Source: Janthinobacterium sp. TND4EL3 (lineage in GTDB: Bacteria; Pseudomonadota; Gammaproteobacteria; Burkholderiales; Burkholderiaceae_D). From it: a stretch of DNA of 64,000 nt. The DNA lies in the NCBI RefSeq assembly GCF_900156175.1, contig NZ_FTMV01000003.1:310001-374000 (forward strand), written 5' to 3'. The translations under genes and the position numbers were made by a program. Below, one piece after another: positions 1 to 12,727 of the stretch. Below the pieces are notes generated by a model. The model worked only from the letters and a program-made list of their open reading frames with translations. It was not told where the DNA came from and did no database searches. Position 1 is the first letter of the stretch. Each line of letters opens with the position of its first letter.

Positions 1-103
1 ACCCTTATAACCGTATTGTAGAGGATTCAGCCGCACGCAATACGTAAGCTGTCCTTAGATCATGCCGATAGTCGAAATTTCAAGGAAAAACGGGCGCTGC
101 GGA

Positions 104-138
104 CGAAAAAAAAGCGCCGGTCGGAACCGGCGCTTTTA
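104..138 (-). terminator. Rho-independent terminator of acnA
   Basis: An 11-bp GC-rich stem (AAAAGCGCCGG paired with CCGGCGCTTTT) surrounds a 5-nt loop. Read on the minus strand it is followed by a run of T. It lies about 25 bases past the acnA stop codon, so it ends the minus-strand TCA gene group. Bases 1-103 contain only a weak inverted repeat (CGTATTG at 12-18, CAATACG at 38-44) and no gene I can support. Confidence 0.85.
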
Positions 139-160
139 TCTTACCTCACGGCTGGGCTGA

Positions 161-2881
<2,721 letters not shown>

Positions 2882-2969
2882 GACCTCTCCTTGTTGGGTA
2901 TCGTCTATTTATTGATTATTCAAATTACAAAACATGACTGAGCCCCCGAAGAGGCCCTTGCTGCTCACA

Positions 2970-3524
2970 TCAGCCGCCGCTCGCCGGCAGCACGCCCAGC
3001 GATGGCGCGGCTTCCACCACTGCCGCCGGCTTGGCTTGCTCCGCATCCTTGCATTCGTTGGCCAACTGGCGGCCCTGCTTGGAGTCGAGCAGCATGCCCT
3101 TGGCCGGGATGCCGATCCACACGAGACCATACAGGCGGTTCTCGAAGCGGTTGGCGCCGGTGGTGGTACCCACGCGGCTCAGGCGGTGCAGGCGCTTCTT
3201 CCAGCGCAGGGCGATGTGTTTGTCATCCGTGGCATTCGTGTAGATCGTGATCTTGTTGCCAAGTTCGCAATTGAACTCGGTGGAAGCCGAGCCAGCCGTA
3301 TCCGGCTCATCGGATTCTTCCTTGTCGGCGACCGACATGGCGAGTGGATGCGCTTCCTTGGCGGCCGGCTTGGCCTTGGCGGTCTTGGCCTTCGGCTTGG
3401 CCTTGACCGCCTTGGCGTTTGCCTCCGCCTTGGTGTCCGTGGCGGCGAAGCTGGCTGGCGCCAGCGTGAGGGTCAGGGCGCCCAGCGCGACGCTGCAGGC
3501 AATTGCTATTTTGGAGATGGACAT
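2970..3524 (-). CDS. Small secreted protein with MliC-like C-terminal domain
   Basis: The 184-residue protein starts with a clear signal peptide (hydrophobic core around 8-25, cleavage near ASFA-ATD). A Lys/Ala-rich low-complexity linker runs from about 30 to 65. A compact domain (about 85-165) has two cysteines (FNCEL and NECKD). Its pattern, Gly-Ala-x-Arg-Phe-Glu-Asn then a Trp and Gly-x-Pro-Ala-Lys-Gly, resembles MliC/PliC inhibitors of c-type lysozyme. This assignment is inferred by eye and would place the protein in the periplasm. AGGAA precedes the ATG. It lies between a CoA-ester lyase and acnA on the same strand, with 13 bases to the upstream gene, so it is probably co-transcribed although its role is unrelated. 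Otherwise it would be called hypothetical. Confidence 0.75.
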   Translation of the reverse strand: MSISKIAIACSVALGALTLTLAPASFAATDTKAEANAKAVKAKPKAKTAKAKPAAKEAHPLAMSVADKEESDEPDTAGSASTEFNCELGNKITIYTNATDDKHIALRWKKRLHRLSRVGTTTGANRFENRLYGLVWIGIPAKGMLLDSKQGRQLANECKDAEQAKPAAVVEAAPSLGVLPASGG

Positions 3525-3537
3525 CGTGTAATTCCTG

Positions 3538-4536
3538 TCAGTTTTCAGTATTGCTGGAAGAGGGCGGGTTCAATAATGCGGCGGCCGCCTCGGGCAGGCC
3601 GAGGCCCGCCAGTTTGGCGCGTTGCAAAACGGTCCAATAATATCGGTAGCTGGCGCGGTCGTGCAAGCGGCCATTTTGGGCAATCGGGCCCCAGTTGGCG
3701 CGCAGCGCTTCATTGAGGATGTTGCTGGCCTCGTTGACTTCGGACAGGCGCGGCGTGAAGGCCTTGATGATGGGCTTGATCTGGTCCGGGTGGATGCTCC
3801 ACATGCGCGTGTAGCCGAACTCGGCCGTAGCGCGCTGGGCGTCGTTGGCCACCACGGCCGAATCGCGCACGTCCGTCGTCACGTTATGGGACGGCACCTT
3901 GCCGTGCGCATGGCAGGCGGCCGCCACTTCCAGCTTGGCGCGCACCACCAGCGGGTGCGTAAACTGGCCCGGCGTGCGCATGGCGGCGGCAGGAATGGCG
4001 CCGTAGTGGGCCGAGACGAAATCCATGATGCCGAAGGACAGGCATTCGACCTGGGGCAGGGCCGCGATCGCATGGGCGTCGCGCAGCGCGCCGTGCGTTT
4101 CGATCAGGATGTGCACGGGCAGGTTGTCGCGTCCGGCGCGGCGCGCGTGCAGGTTGATCAGGTCGATGGCCAGCATGGCGTCCTGCACGCCGCCGACTTT
4201 CGGCACGGCGATGTAGGCCAGGCGGGACGCGGCCGTGCAGATGATTTCCACATCGCGCGCGAAAAACGGGCTGTCGACGTCGTGCACGCGCACGCCGATG
4301 CGGTTGAACTGGTTCTCGTCGCTGGCCAGCAGGCCGGCGATCATGCGGGCGTGGGACTCTTCATTGCCGGCGCTGGCGCCGTCTTCGCAGTCGAACGTGA
4401 TGTCGAACAGGGGGCCAAGCTCTTGTTGCAAAGCAATCGATTTACGCATCAGCTTTTCAGAGCCGGCGTAGTGGTCGCAAGCGGCGAGCAACAGCGGCTG
4501 GCGTTTGCCTTGGAATAAAACCTCGGAAGGGTGCAT
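3538..4536 (-). CDS. HpcH/HpaI aldolase/citrate lyase family protein (CitE-like CoA-ester lyase)
   Basis: This is a 332-residue TIM-barrel protein of the CitE/malyl-CoA lyase group, which cleaves or forms (S)-malyl-, citramalyl- or citryl-CoA-like esters using Mg2+. Visible family features are FDCEDGA near 50, IETHGALRD near 148 (the metal-binding glutamate region) and WSIHPDQI near 267. No citrate lyase alpha or gamma subunit genes lie nearby, so it is not part of a citrate lyase complex. Its position between mdh and acnA, with 13 bases to the next gene, suggests a link to C4/C5 acid metabolism. The exact substrate cannot be read from the sequence. No strong ribosome binding site is seen before the ATG. 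Confidence 0.85.
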   Translation of the reverse strand: MHPSEVLFQGKRQPLLLAACDHYAGSEKLMRKSIALQQELGPLFDITFDCEDGASAGNEESHARMIAGLLASDENQFNRIGVRVHDVDSPFFARDVEIICTAASRLAYIAVPKVGGVQDAMLAIDLINLHARRAGRDNLPVHILIETHGALRDAHAIAALPQVECLSFGIMDFVSAHYGAIPAAAMRTPGQFTHPLVVRAKLEVAAACHAHGKVPSHNVTTDVRDSAVVANDAQRATAEFGYTRMWSIHPDQIKPIIKAFTPRLSEVNEASNILNEALRANWGPIAQNGRLHDRASYRYYWTVLQRAKLAGLGLPEAAAALLNPPSSSNTEN

Positions 4537-4570
4537 GCTTAAGGCATTTCTGCAGGTAAAAACTACTTGA

Positions 4571-4605
4571 TAAAACAGCCGCGCCGCGACGTGCGCGGAG
4601 CGGCC
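4571..4605 (-). terminator. Probable terminator after mdh
   Basis: Read on the minus strand, a GCCGCTCCGCG / CGCGGCGCGGC stem with one mismatch and a 5-nt loop is followed by TGTTTT. A second hairpin lies just upstream, nearer the mdh stop (GGCGGCGC...GCGCCGCC). The T-run is weak, so read-through into the CoA lyase gene is possible. Confidence 0.5.
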
Positions 4606-4647
4606 TTCTTGGCGGGCGGCGCTCAGGCCGCGCCGCCAATACTGGAT

Positions 4648-5637
4648 TTAGGCCAGCAGGTGTTTCACGCCTTCGCGCTCTTCGGTCAGTTCTTTCAGGG
4701 TCAGGTTGATGCGTTCTTGCGAGAATGCATCGATTTCCAGGCCTTGAACGATGGTGTACTCGCCATTCTCGGTGGTGACCGGGAAGCCGAACACGGTGCC
4801 TTCAGGAATGCCGTACGAGCCATCCGAAGGAACGCCCATGGTGGTCCACTTGCCAGCGGTGCCCAGCATCCAGTCATGGATGTGGTCGATGGCGGCGTTC
4901 GCTGCCGACGCTGCCGACGACAGGCCGCGCGCTTCGATGATGGCCGCGCCGCGCTTGCCGACGGTTGGCAGGAACACGTTGGCGTTCCATTCCTGGTCGT
5001 TGATCAGATCCTTGACAGCCTTGCCGTTCACGGTGGCGAAGCGGTAGTCGGCGTACATGGTTGGCGAGTGGTTGCCCCAGACGGTCAGCTTCTCGATATC
5101 CTTGACGGCGGTGCCGGTCTTGGCAGCGACTTGCGACAGTGCGCGGTTGTGGTCCAGGCGCAGCATGGCGGTGAAGTTCTTCGCTGGCAGCGACGGTGCC
5201 GATTTCATGGCGATGTAGGCGTTGGTGTTGGCAGGGTTGCCGACCACCAGCACTTTGACGTTGCGCGAAGCGACGGCGTCGAGCGCCTTGCCTTGCACCG
5301 TGAAGATCTGGGCATTCGCTTCCAGCAGGTCCTTGCGTTCCATGCCTGGGCCGCGTGGGCGCGCGCCAACCAGTACGGCCACGTCGACATCCTTGAATGC
5401 CGTCAGCGGGTCGGAGTGGGCGGTCATTTCCGTCAGCAGCGGGAATGCGCAATCGTCGATTTCCATCATCACGCCCTTGAGCGCCTTCTGGGCTTTTTCG
5501 TCCGGGATTTCAAGCAGTTGCAAGATGACAGGCTGGTCTTTGCCGAGCATGTCGCCATTGGCGATGCGGAACAACAGGGCGTAGCCGATCTGGCCGGCGG
5601 CGCCGGTCACTGCAACACGCATTGGGGTTTTAGCCAT
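4648..5637 (-). CDS. mdh: Malate dehydrogenase (NAD)
   Basis: It oxidises malate to oxaloacetate with NAD+ in the cytoplasm, the last TCA step. The 329-residue length matches the cytosolic-type MDH of betaproteobacteria. Visible features are the Rossmann loop TGAAGQIG at 11-18, the substrate arginines in [12 protein letters not shown] (91-102), LDHNR at 161-165 (Asp162) and the catalytic His190 in GNHSP. A TTTGGAGATT ribosome binding site sits ahead of the ATG. It is the first gene of the minus-strand run and is divergent from the GntR regulator, with 305 bases between them. Confidence 0.98.
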   Translation of the reverse strand: MAKTPMRVAVTGAAGQIGYALLFRIANGDMLGKDQPVILQLLEIPDEKAQKALKGVMMEIDDCAFPLLTEMTAHSDPLTAFKDVDVAVLVGARPRGPGMERKDLLEANAQIFTVQGKALDAVASRNVKVLVVGNPANTNAYIAMKSAPSLPAKNFTAMLRLDHNRALSQVAAKTGTAVKDIEKLTVWGNHSPTMYADYRFATVNGKAVKDLINDQEWNANVFLPTVGKRGAAIIEARGLSSAASAANAAIDHIHDWMLGTAGKWTTMGVPSDGSYGIPEGTVFGFPVTTENGEYTIVQGLEIDAFSQERINLTLKELTEEREGVKHLLA

Positions 5638-5942
5638 GATGAATCTCCAAAAATGGGAAAGAAAACGGGCTTGAAGCTGGGCTTACGCTTATCCGGAAAA
5701 ACTATAATGATACCAAAACCGGCCGGCGCCACCGAATTGCTGGTGTACGCTGCCGTCACGCTTGTGCTGCACGAGGCCAGAGTGGCTGGCCGACAACATA
5801 AAACGCTGGTTCACATGTTTTATCGAGGGCAGTTTAGGCCTCTGATCTCCATCTGTCAATCATATCTTATGTCTTATATAAGACAGATAACCGCGTCTGT
5901 TTTACTGGACGCGGGCAGTGATTTGTGTTGAAATGTCGGACT
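5638..5942. other. mdh-GntR divergent intergenic region
   Basis: These 305 bases hold no gene. They serve as the shared promoter region of mdh (minus) and the GntR regulator (plus). The notable contents are the palindrome at 5870-5885, listed separately, and an isolated TATAAT at 5703-5708 for which I cannot assign a convincing -35 partner on either strand. Confidence 0.7.
5870..5885. promoter_or_regulatory. Perfect 16-bp palindrome, candidate GntR operator
   Basis: TGTCTTATATAAGACA is its own reverse complement. It lies 57 bases upstream of the regulator's likely ATG and inside the mdh-gntR divergent spacer. GntR-family repressors usually bind short palindromes near their own gene, so autoregulation and control of mdh is a reasonable inference. 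I did not see another exact copy in the other TCA gene promoters in this window. Confidence 0.6.
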
Positions 5943-6827
5943 ATGAATTCCGCCTCGTCCAATCTGACCAACAATGCCACTGCTGCAAGCGGGGCGGTCA
6001 GTCCGACCGCGGGCACCCCAGCCACGCCCGTCGCCGCCGCGATCAGCACGCCAGTTGCCGTGACAGCCAGCAGCAATACCACTGCGCCCGCCGCGCCTGC
6101 AGTCACTGCGTCGCCCACCTTCAGCCCCCTGTACCAGCAGATCAAGGCGCTCATTACGCAGAGCCTGCAATCGGGTGAATGGAAGCCGGGCGAGCTCATT
6201 CCCAGCGAAGTCGAACTGGCGGGCCGCTTCAAGGTCAGCCAGGGTACGGTACGCAAGGCCATCGACGAGCTCGCTGCCGAGAACCTCGTCATGCGCCGCC
6301 AGGGCAAGGGCACCTTCGTGTCCACGCACCACGAGGCGCGCGCGCATTTCCGCTTCCTGCGCCTGGTGCCGGACGAAGGCGTGCCTCACTATCCTGAAAG
6401 CAAGTTCATCGAAGTCAAGCGCGTGCGTGCGCCGGCCGACGTGGCGCGCCTGATGGAGCTGAAATCCGGCGACGCCGTGATCTTCATCAAGCGCGTGCAG
6501 TATTTCGACGGCGTGCCGACCATCGTCGAGGAGCTGTGGCTGCCTGGCCTGATCTTCAAGGGGCTGACGGCCGAGCGCTTGGTGGAATACAAGGGGCCGA
6601 TGTATGGCCTGTTCGAGACGGAATTTGGCACGCGCATGATACGCGCGTCCGAGCAGATCCGCGCCGTGTGCGCCGATGCGGGCGCCGCGCAGCTATTGAA
6701 TATCGACCTCGGCACGCCTTTGCTCAGTTCCGAGCGCGTGTCGTTTACCTACGGCGACAAGCCAGTCGAACTGCGCCGGGGCCTGTACCTGACCAGTCGC
6801 CATCATTATCAGAATGAACTCAGCTGA
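5943..6827 (+). CDS. GntR/HutC-family transcriptional regulator
   Basis: The 294-residue DNA-binding regulator has a winged-helix domain (about 58-130) with the GntR signature (ELIPSEVELAGRFKVSQGTVRKAIDEL). A UTRA effector-binding domain follows (about 140-285). Its ligand is unknown; a TCA-related acid is plausible from context only. The first roughly 57 residues are Ala/Thr/Pro/Ser-rich low-complexity sequence, which is unusual for this family. A GTG six codons upstream (5925) is an alternative start, and neither start has a clear ribosome binding site. It is divergent from mdh and lies upstream of sdhCDAB on the same strand, so it probably regulates the surrounding TCA genes. Confidence 0.9.
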   Translation: MNSASSNLTNNATAASGAVSPTAGTPATPVAAAISTPVAVTASSNTTAPAAPAVTASPTFSPLYQQIKALITQSLQSGEWKPGELIPSEVELAGRFKVSQGTVRKAIDELAAENLVMRRQGKGTFVSTHHEARAHFRFLRLVPDEGVPHYPESKFIEVKRVRAPADVARLMELKSGDAVIFIKRVQYFDGVPTIVEELWLPGLIFKGLTAERLVEYKGPMYGLFETEFGTRMIRASEQIRAVCADAGAAQLLNIDLGTPLLSSERVSFTYGDKPVELRRGLYLTSRHHYQNELS

Positions 6828-7133
6828 AGCAGCGGGGCGCCCGCGGGCGTCCGCAGAAGCGGCAAGGCTGAAGTGCATCGCTTGTAAAGTGCCAGTCGCA
6901 AGACGGGCATTGGAGACAGCAGAACGCGCAGCTACAGCATGGCCGGCCCCGGCGGGCCGTGCTTTGCCGGCGATTCTGTAATTAAATTACGTGAACTACG
7001 GAAAGTAGCGCGGTATTTTGTAGTAAAAAACCATTTTGGTTATATGTAACAATAGATATTGGTATGGGTTGCGAAAATCGGCGAAAATCGCGGCTTCAAT
7101 ATTTAGTTGAAATTCAAAGGGGAGGTTTTTGTT
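6828..7133. other. sdh leader region
   Basis: There is no gene in these 306 bases. The first half is GC-rich and contains an inverted repeat (GCATGGCC...GGGCCGTGC near 6938-6963) that may end the GntR transcript. The second half is AT-rich and carries the candidate sdh promoter plus a direct repeat of GCGAAAATCG around 7071-7090. Confidence 0.6.
7018..7046 (+). promoter_or_regulatory. Candidate sigma-70 promoter of sdhC
   Basis: TTGTAG (7018-7023) and TATATG (7041-7046) are separated by 17 bases, about 90 bases ahead of the sdhC start. A 13-base inverted repeat AACCATTTTGGTT (7029-7041) fills the spacer, where a regulator could bind. The matches to consensus are only 3/6 and 4/6. Confidence 0.4.
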
Positions 7134-7556
7134 ATGTCTGAAGCCGTAAGAGAAGTACCAAAAAAAGAACGGCCGCAATTCCGTAACATTCATGTTACCG
7201 AATTGTCGAACTACCGCATGGCTGTCGGCGCCATCGTCTCGATCCTGCATCGTATCAGCGGTTTCATCATTTTCGCCCTGCTGCCGTGCATCTTGTACAT
7301 GCTGGAACTGAGCCTGCGTTCCGAAATGTCCTATGCCTACTTCCAGGGCATCGCCTCGCACTGGTTCGTCAAGCTGATCACCCTGGCTCTGGTCTGGGCC
7401 TTCCTGCACCACTTCTGTGCCGGTATCCGCCACCTGTTCATGGATGTGCACGTTGCCATCGAAAAAGATTCGGCGCGCAAGACCGCGTCGTCCGTGCTGG
7501 TCGTGAGCCTGGTGTTGACGGCTTTGGTCGCTTTGAAACTGTTTGGAGTATTTTAA
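7134..7556 (+). CDS. sdhC: Succinate dehydrogenase cytochrome b556 subunit
   Basis: This is a membrane anchor subunit of complex II, which carries heme b and the quinone site with SdhD. The 140-residue protein has three membrane helices (about 30-52, 68-92 and 115-138), the family motif LHRISG, and a histidine-rich stretch before GIRHLFMD containing the probable heme ligand. The start at 7134 is chosen because GGGGAGG lies about 10 bases upstream; an in-frame start at 7107 would precede that site. It is the first gene of sdhCDAB-sdhE, and only 2 bases separate it from sdhD. Confidence 0.95.
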   Translation: MSEAVREVPKKERPQFRNIHVTELSNYRMAVGAIVSILHRISGFIIFALLPCILYMLELSLRSEMSYAYFQGIASHWFVKLITLALVWAFLHHFCAGIRHLFMDVHVAIEKDSARKTASSVLVVSLVLTALVALKLFGVF

Positions 7557-7558
7557 AC

Positions 7559-7924
7559 ATGGCAGACAATAACATCGGACCGAAACGCCTCGTCGTCGGT
7601 GCCCATTACGGCTTGCGCGACTGGCTGGCGCAACGCGTCACCGCCATCGTCATGGTGGCCTATGTGGCCATCCTGCTGATTTCTTTCCTGACCGGCAGCA
7701 ACTTCAGCTATGAAGGCTGGGCTGGTCTGTTCGCACAGCAGTGGTTTAAATTGTTCAGCCTGGTGACCTTCGTCGCGCTGTTCTACCACGCATGGGTCGG
7801 CGTACGCGACATCTGGATGGACTACGTGAAAAGCGCTGGCCTCCGTCTGACCCTGCAAATTGCCACCATGCTGTGGTTGATCGCTTGTGCCGGCTGGACG
7901 GTACAGATACTCTGGAGTGTGTAA
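7559..7924 (+). CDS. sdhD: Succinate dehydrogenase hydrophobic membrane anchor subunit
   Basis: This 121-residue second membrane anchor of complex II has three transmembrane helices. The motif [15 protein letters not shown] around 78-92 is conserved in SdhD and supplies heme/quinone-site residues. The start is an ATG 2 bases after the sdhC stop, and the stop is followed 2 bases later by the GTG of sdhA. The four subunits are therefore translated as a tightly packed operon. Confidence 0.95.
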   Translation: MADNNIGPKRLVVGAHYGLRDWLAQRVTAIVMVAYVAILLISFLTGSNFSYEGWAGLFAQQWFKLFSLVTFVALFYHAWVGVRDIWMDYVKSAGLRLTLQIATMLWLIACAGWTVQILWSV

Positions 7925-7926
7925 TC

Positions 7927-9708
<1,782 letters not shown>

Positions 9709-9717
9709 GGCTATACC

Positions 9718-10428
9718 ATGGCACGCACTCTTAAATTCAAAATCTACCGCTACGATCCTGACCAGGATGCCAAGCCGTACATGCAAGACCTGACGGTCGA
9801 ACTGAAAGACACCGACAAGATGCTGCTCGACGCACTGCAGCGCATCAAGGCGGACGTCGATGATTCGCTGGCCCTGCGCCGCTCGTGCCGCGAAGGCGTG
9901 TGCGGTTCGGACGCGATGAACATCAACGGCAAGAACGGCCTGGCATGCACCACCAACCTGAACGAACTGTCGGAGCCTATCGTGCTGCGTCCGTTGCCAG
10001 GCTTGCCGGTCATCCGCGACCTGATCGTCGACATGACGCAATTTTTCAAGCAGTACGATTCGATCAAGCCTTTCCTGATCAACGATTCGATTCCGCCTGA
10101 AAAAGAGCGCCTGCAGTCGCCGGAACAGCGCGAAGAACTCGATGGCCTGTACGAGTGCATCCTGTGCGCATGCTGCTCCACGTCGTGCCCGTCGTTCTGG
10201 TGGAATCCGGACAAGTTCGTCGGCCCGGCCGGCCTGCTGCAAGCCTACCGCTTCATCGCCGATTCGCGCGACGAAGCCACGGGCGCGCGTCTGGACAACC
10301 TGGAAGACCCGTACCGCCTGTTCCGCTGCCATTCGATCATGAACTGCGTCGACGTCTGCCCGAAAGGGTTGAACCCGAACAAGGCGATTGGCAAGATCAA
10401 GGAATTGATGGTCCGCCGCGCGATCTGA
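9718..10428 (+). CDS. sdhB: Succinate dehydrogenase iron-sulfur subunit
   Basis: The 236-residue electron-transfer subunit links SdhA to the membrane anchors. Cysteines 57, 62 and 77 bind the [2Fe-2S] cluster in the N-terminal ferredoxin fold. The C-terminal domain has CILCACCSTSC (147-157) and CHSIMNCVDVC (204-214), which bind the [4Fe-4S] and [3Fe-4S] clusters. All expected cysteines are present. It lies between sdhA and sdhE in the operon. Confidence 0.98.
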   Translation: MARTLKFKIYRYDPDQDAKPYMQDLTVELKDTDKMLLDALQRIKADVDDSLALRRSCREGVCGSDAMNINGKNGLACTTNLNELSEPIVLRPLPGLPVIRDLIVDMTQFFKQYDSIKPFLINDSIPPEKERLQSPEQREELDGLYECILCACCSTSCPSFWWNPDKFVGPAGLLQAYRFIADSRDEATGARLDNLEDPYRLFRCHSIMNCVDVCPKGLNPNKAIGKIKELMVRRAI

Positions 10429-10545
10429 TTCGTCTGACCGCGTCCGCCGGGCGCCGTTTGCGGGAAGAGGGTATCCTCTCTTGCCTGCAGGCGGCGCCTG
10501 CAAAGCAGCACCGTGCCGCAAGGCACACGTAAAGTGGTAAACCAA

Positions 10546-10827
10546 ATGACAGAATCAATTTTGTCCTCGCATCAGGCCGACCCGGCCAACCGCGCCCGCC
10601 TGCGCTGGCGTTCACGCCGTGGCCTGCTGGAAAACGACATTATCCTGACCCGTTTTCTCGATGCGTATGAAACCGAATTGACCGATGAAGAAGTTGACGC
10701 GCTGACGCGTTTGCTGGATTTATCGGACAATGCGTTAATGGATCTGGTACTGGCCCGTAAAGAGCCGGAAGGCGAAGTCGATCTGCCGCATGTGCGCGCA
10801 CTGCTGCAACGACTGCGCATTGCCTAG
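10546..10827 (+). CDS. sdhE: FAD assembly factor SdhE
   Basis: This small cytoplasmic protein (93 residues, DUF339/Sdh5 family) promotes covalent flavinylation of SdhA. The conserved RSRRGLLENDIILTRF segment contains the functional RGxxE-type motif. The start at 10546 gives a family-typical N-terminus; the longer frame from 10513 has no ribosome binding site. It sits 117 bases after sdhB and 121 bases before gltA, matching the common sdhCDAB-sdhE-gltA arrangement. Confidence 0.93.
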   Translation: MTESILSSHQADPANRARLRWRSRRGLLENDIILTRFLDAYETELTDEEVDALTRLLDLSDNALMDLVLARKEPEGEVDLPHVRALLQRLRIA

Positions 10828-10948
10828 ACGCCTGGGCGATATATTGCAAACGGTGCGAGTGGCGCGCTGTAGCACTGCCGAATGCGGTGCGAATTGCAGC
10901 CAGAATTTTTGATTTTAATTTCGACTCACTCCCGAGAAGGAAGAGCCC

Positions 10949-12250
10949 ATGAATATCTCTGACACAAAAGCTACCCTGTCGTTCTCCGATGGCAGCCCAT
11001 CGCTTGAATTTCCAATCTACAAAGGCACGGTTGGCCCGGACGTCATCGACATCCGCAAACTGTACGCCGGTAGCGGCAAGTTCACCTACGACCCAGGCTT
11101 TATGTCGACGGCCGCCTGCAACTCGTCGATCACCTACATCGACGGCGACAAGGGCGAGCTGCTGTACCGTGGTTACCCGATCGAACAGTTGGCCGTCAAC
11201 GCCGACTTCATGGAATCGTGCTACCTGCTGCTGAACGGCGAATTGCCGAACGCGGCGCAGAAAGCCAAGTTCGTCGACACCGTCACCAAGCACACGATGG
11301 TGCACGAACAGATGCAATTCTTCTTCCGTGGCTTCCGCCGCGACGCGCATCCGATGTCGGTCCTGGTGGGCACCGTCGGCGCGCTGGCGTCGTTCTACCA
11401 TGATTCGCTGGACATCAATGACCCGCGTCACCGCGAAGTGTCGGCCATCCGCCTGATCGCCAAGATGCCAACCCTGGTCGCCATGACCTACAAGTACTCG
11501 GTCGGCCAGCCGTTCGTGTACCCACGCAACGACCTGTCGTACAGCGCCAACTTCATGCACATGATGTTCGCCAACCCGTGCGAAGAGTACAAGGTCAACG
11601 ACGTGCTGGTGCGCGCCCTGGACCGCATCCTGATCCTGCACGCGGACCACGAGCAAAACGCCTCGACTTCGACCGTCCGCCTGGCCGGTTCGTCGGGCGC
11701 CAACCCGTTCGCCTGTATCGCTGCCGGTATCGCCTGCCTGTGGGGCCCTGCCCACGGCGGCGCCAACGAAGCGGCACTGAACATGCTGAAAGAAATCGGC
11801 ACCGTCGAGAACATCCCTGCCTTCATCGCGCAAGTCAAGGACAAGAACTCGGGCGTCAAGCTGATGGGCTTTGGCCACCGCGTGTACAAGAACTTCGACC
11901 CACGCGCCAAGCTGATGCGTGAAACCTGCTACGAAGTGCTGCAAGAACTGGGTCTGCAAGACGATCCGCTGTTCAAGCTGGCGATGGAACTGGAAAAGAT
12001 TGCACTGAACGACGAATACTTCGTGTCGCGCAAACTGTACCCGAACGTCGACTTCTACTCGGGTATCGTGCAATCGGCGCTGGGCATCCCTGTGTCGCTG
12101 TTCACCGGTATCTTCGCCATGGCCCGTACGATCGGCTGGATCGCCCAGTGGAACGAAATGATCGCCGACCCAGAGCAAAAAATCGGCCGTCCGCGCCAGC
12201 TGTTCGTCGGTTCGACCACGCGCGAAGTACTGCCACTGGACAAGCGTTAA
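10949..12250 (+). CDS. gltA: Citrate synthase (type II)
   Basis: It condenses oxaloacetate and acetyl-CoA into citrate, the entry step of the TCA cycle. The 433 residues match the hexameric, NADH-sensitive proteobacterial type with an N-terminal extra domain. The catalytic triad is visible: His269 in GPAHGG, His310 in GFGHR and Asp368 in YPNVDF. A GAAGGAAGAG ribosome binding site lies upstream. A strong terminator follows 18 bases after the stop, so this is the end of the sdh-gltA transcription unit. Confidence 0.98.
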   Translation: MNISDTKATLSFSDGSPSLEFPIYKGTVGPDVIDIRKLYAGSGKFTYDPGFMSTAACNSSITYIDGDKGELLYRGYPIEQLAVNADFMESCYLLLNGELPNAAQKAKFVDTVTKHTMVHEQMQFFFRGFRRDAHPMSVLVGTVGALASFYHDSLDINDPRHREVSAIRLIAKMPTLVAMTYKYSVGQPFVYPRNDLSYSANFMHMMFANPCEEYKVNDVLVRALDRILILHADHEQNASTSTVRLAGSSGANPFACIAAGIACLWGPAHGGANEAALNMLKEIGTVENIPAFIAQVKDKNSGVKLMGFGHRVYKNFDPRAKLMRETCYEVLQELGLQDDPLFKLAMELEKIALNDEYFVSRKLYPNVDFYSGIVQSALGIPVSLFTGIFAMARTIGWIAQWNEMIADPEQKIGRPRQLFVGSTTREVLPLDKR

Positions 12251-12268
12251 TCCAGAGCGGTATCGAGC

Positions 12269-12297
12269 AAAAAAAACGGGCTTCGGCCCGTTTTTTT
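12269..12297 (+). terminator. Rho-independent terminator of gltA
   Basis: AAAAAAACGGGC-TTCG-GCCCGTTTTTTT is a perfect stem with a stable TTCG tetraloop and T-tails in both directions. It can end gltA on the plus strand and also anything arriving on the minus strand. Confidence 0.95.
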
Positions 12298-12320
12298 ATG
12301 CGTAGAAAAAACTGCTTGAA

Positions 12321-12643
12321 TCAGTCGAGCGCCGCCAGCAGCGGCTGCAGGCGGACGTTTTCGCCGTCGAGCGGCAGGCTGGCGACATCGTGGACGCGGG
12401 GCAGGACGATGCGGCGTGGTGCGTTGTGCTTGAGGATGCCGCCCCAGTGGACGACGCGGGCGCCAGCCTGGCGGCGCCTCGCCTCGGCCGTGGCGCCCGC
12501 TGGCTAACTGCGCCGCATCGTCGCGCAGGAACCGGGCATTCGTCCGCCGCGCTGCTCAGCAGTGAAGTGGATGGTGCGCGGCCCCGCACGTCCAGGCGAA
12601 GGGTTTCCAGAGGCAGGCAAGGCTGGACGGCGCGTGCAAGCAT
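12321..12643 (-). pseudogene. Frame-broken remnant of an unidentified gene
   Basis: No frame is open throughout, but protein-like sequence continues if the frame is changed three times. It starts at an ATG at 12643 (MLARAVQPCLPLETL...), moves to another frame around 12575 (RTIHFTAEQ), to a third around 12530 (ARFLRDDAAQLASG), and returns near 12495 to a 60-codon stretch (ARVVHWGGILKHN...) ending at a TGA at 12321-12323. It is divergent from the adjacent LysR gene, where a regulated target gene would be expected. I do not recognise the family. Decay by indels is inferred; sequencing error in this one spot is the alternative. Confidence 0.4.
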
Positions 12644-12727
12644 ATTATCCTTTCGACCAGGCGCGAGAAGTAGGGTAGATTGCAATACTTGGTTGCATGG
12701 ATCGGATGAATCAATGGAGAGTTGCAG

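Larger units (their letters stand above)
12251..12727. other. gltA-LysR intergenic region
   Basis: The 477 bases hold the gltA terminator, a minus-strand gene remnant (12321-12643) and the promoter region of the LysR gene. No intact gene can be supported. Confidence 0.7.
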
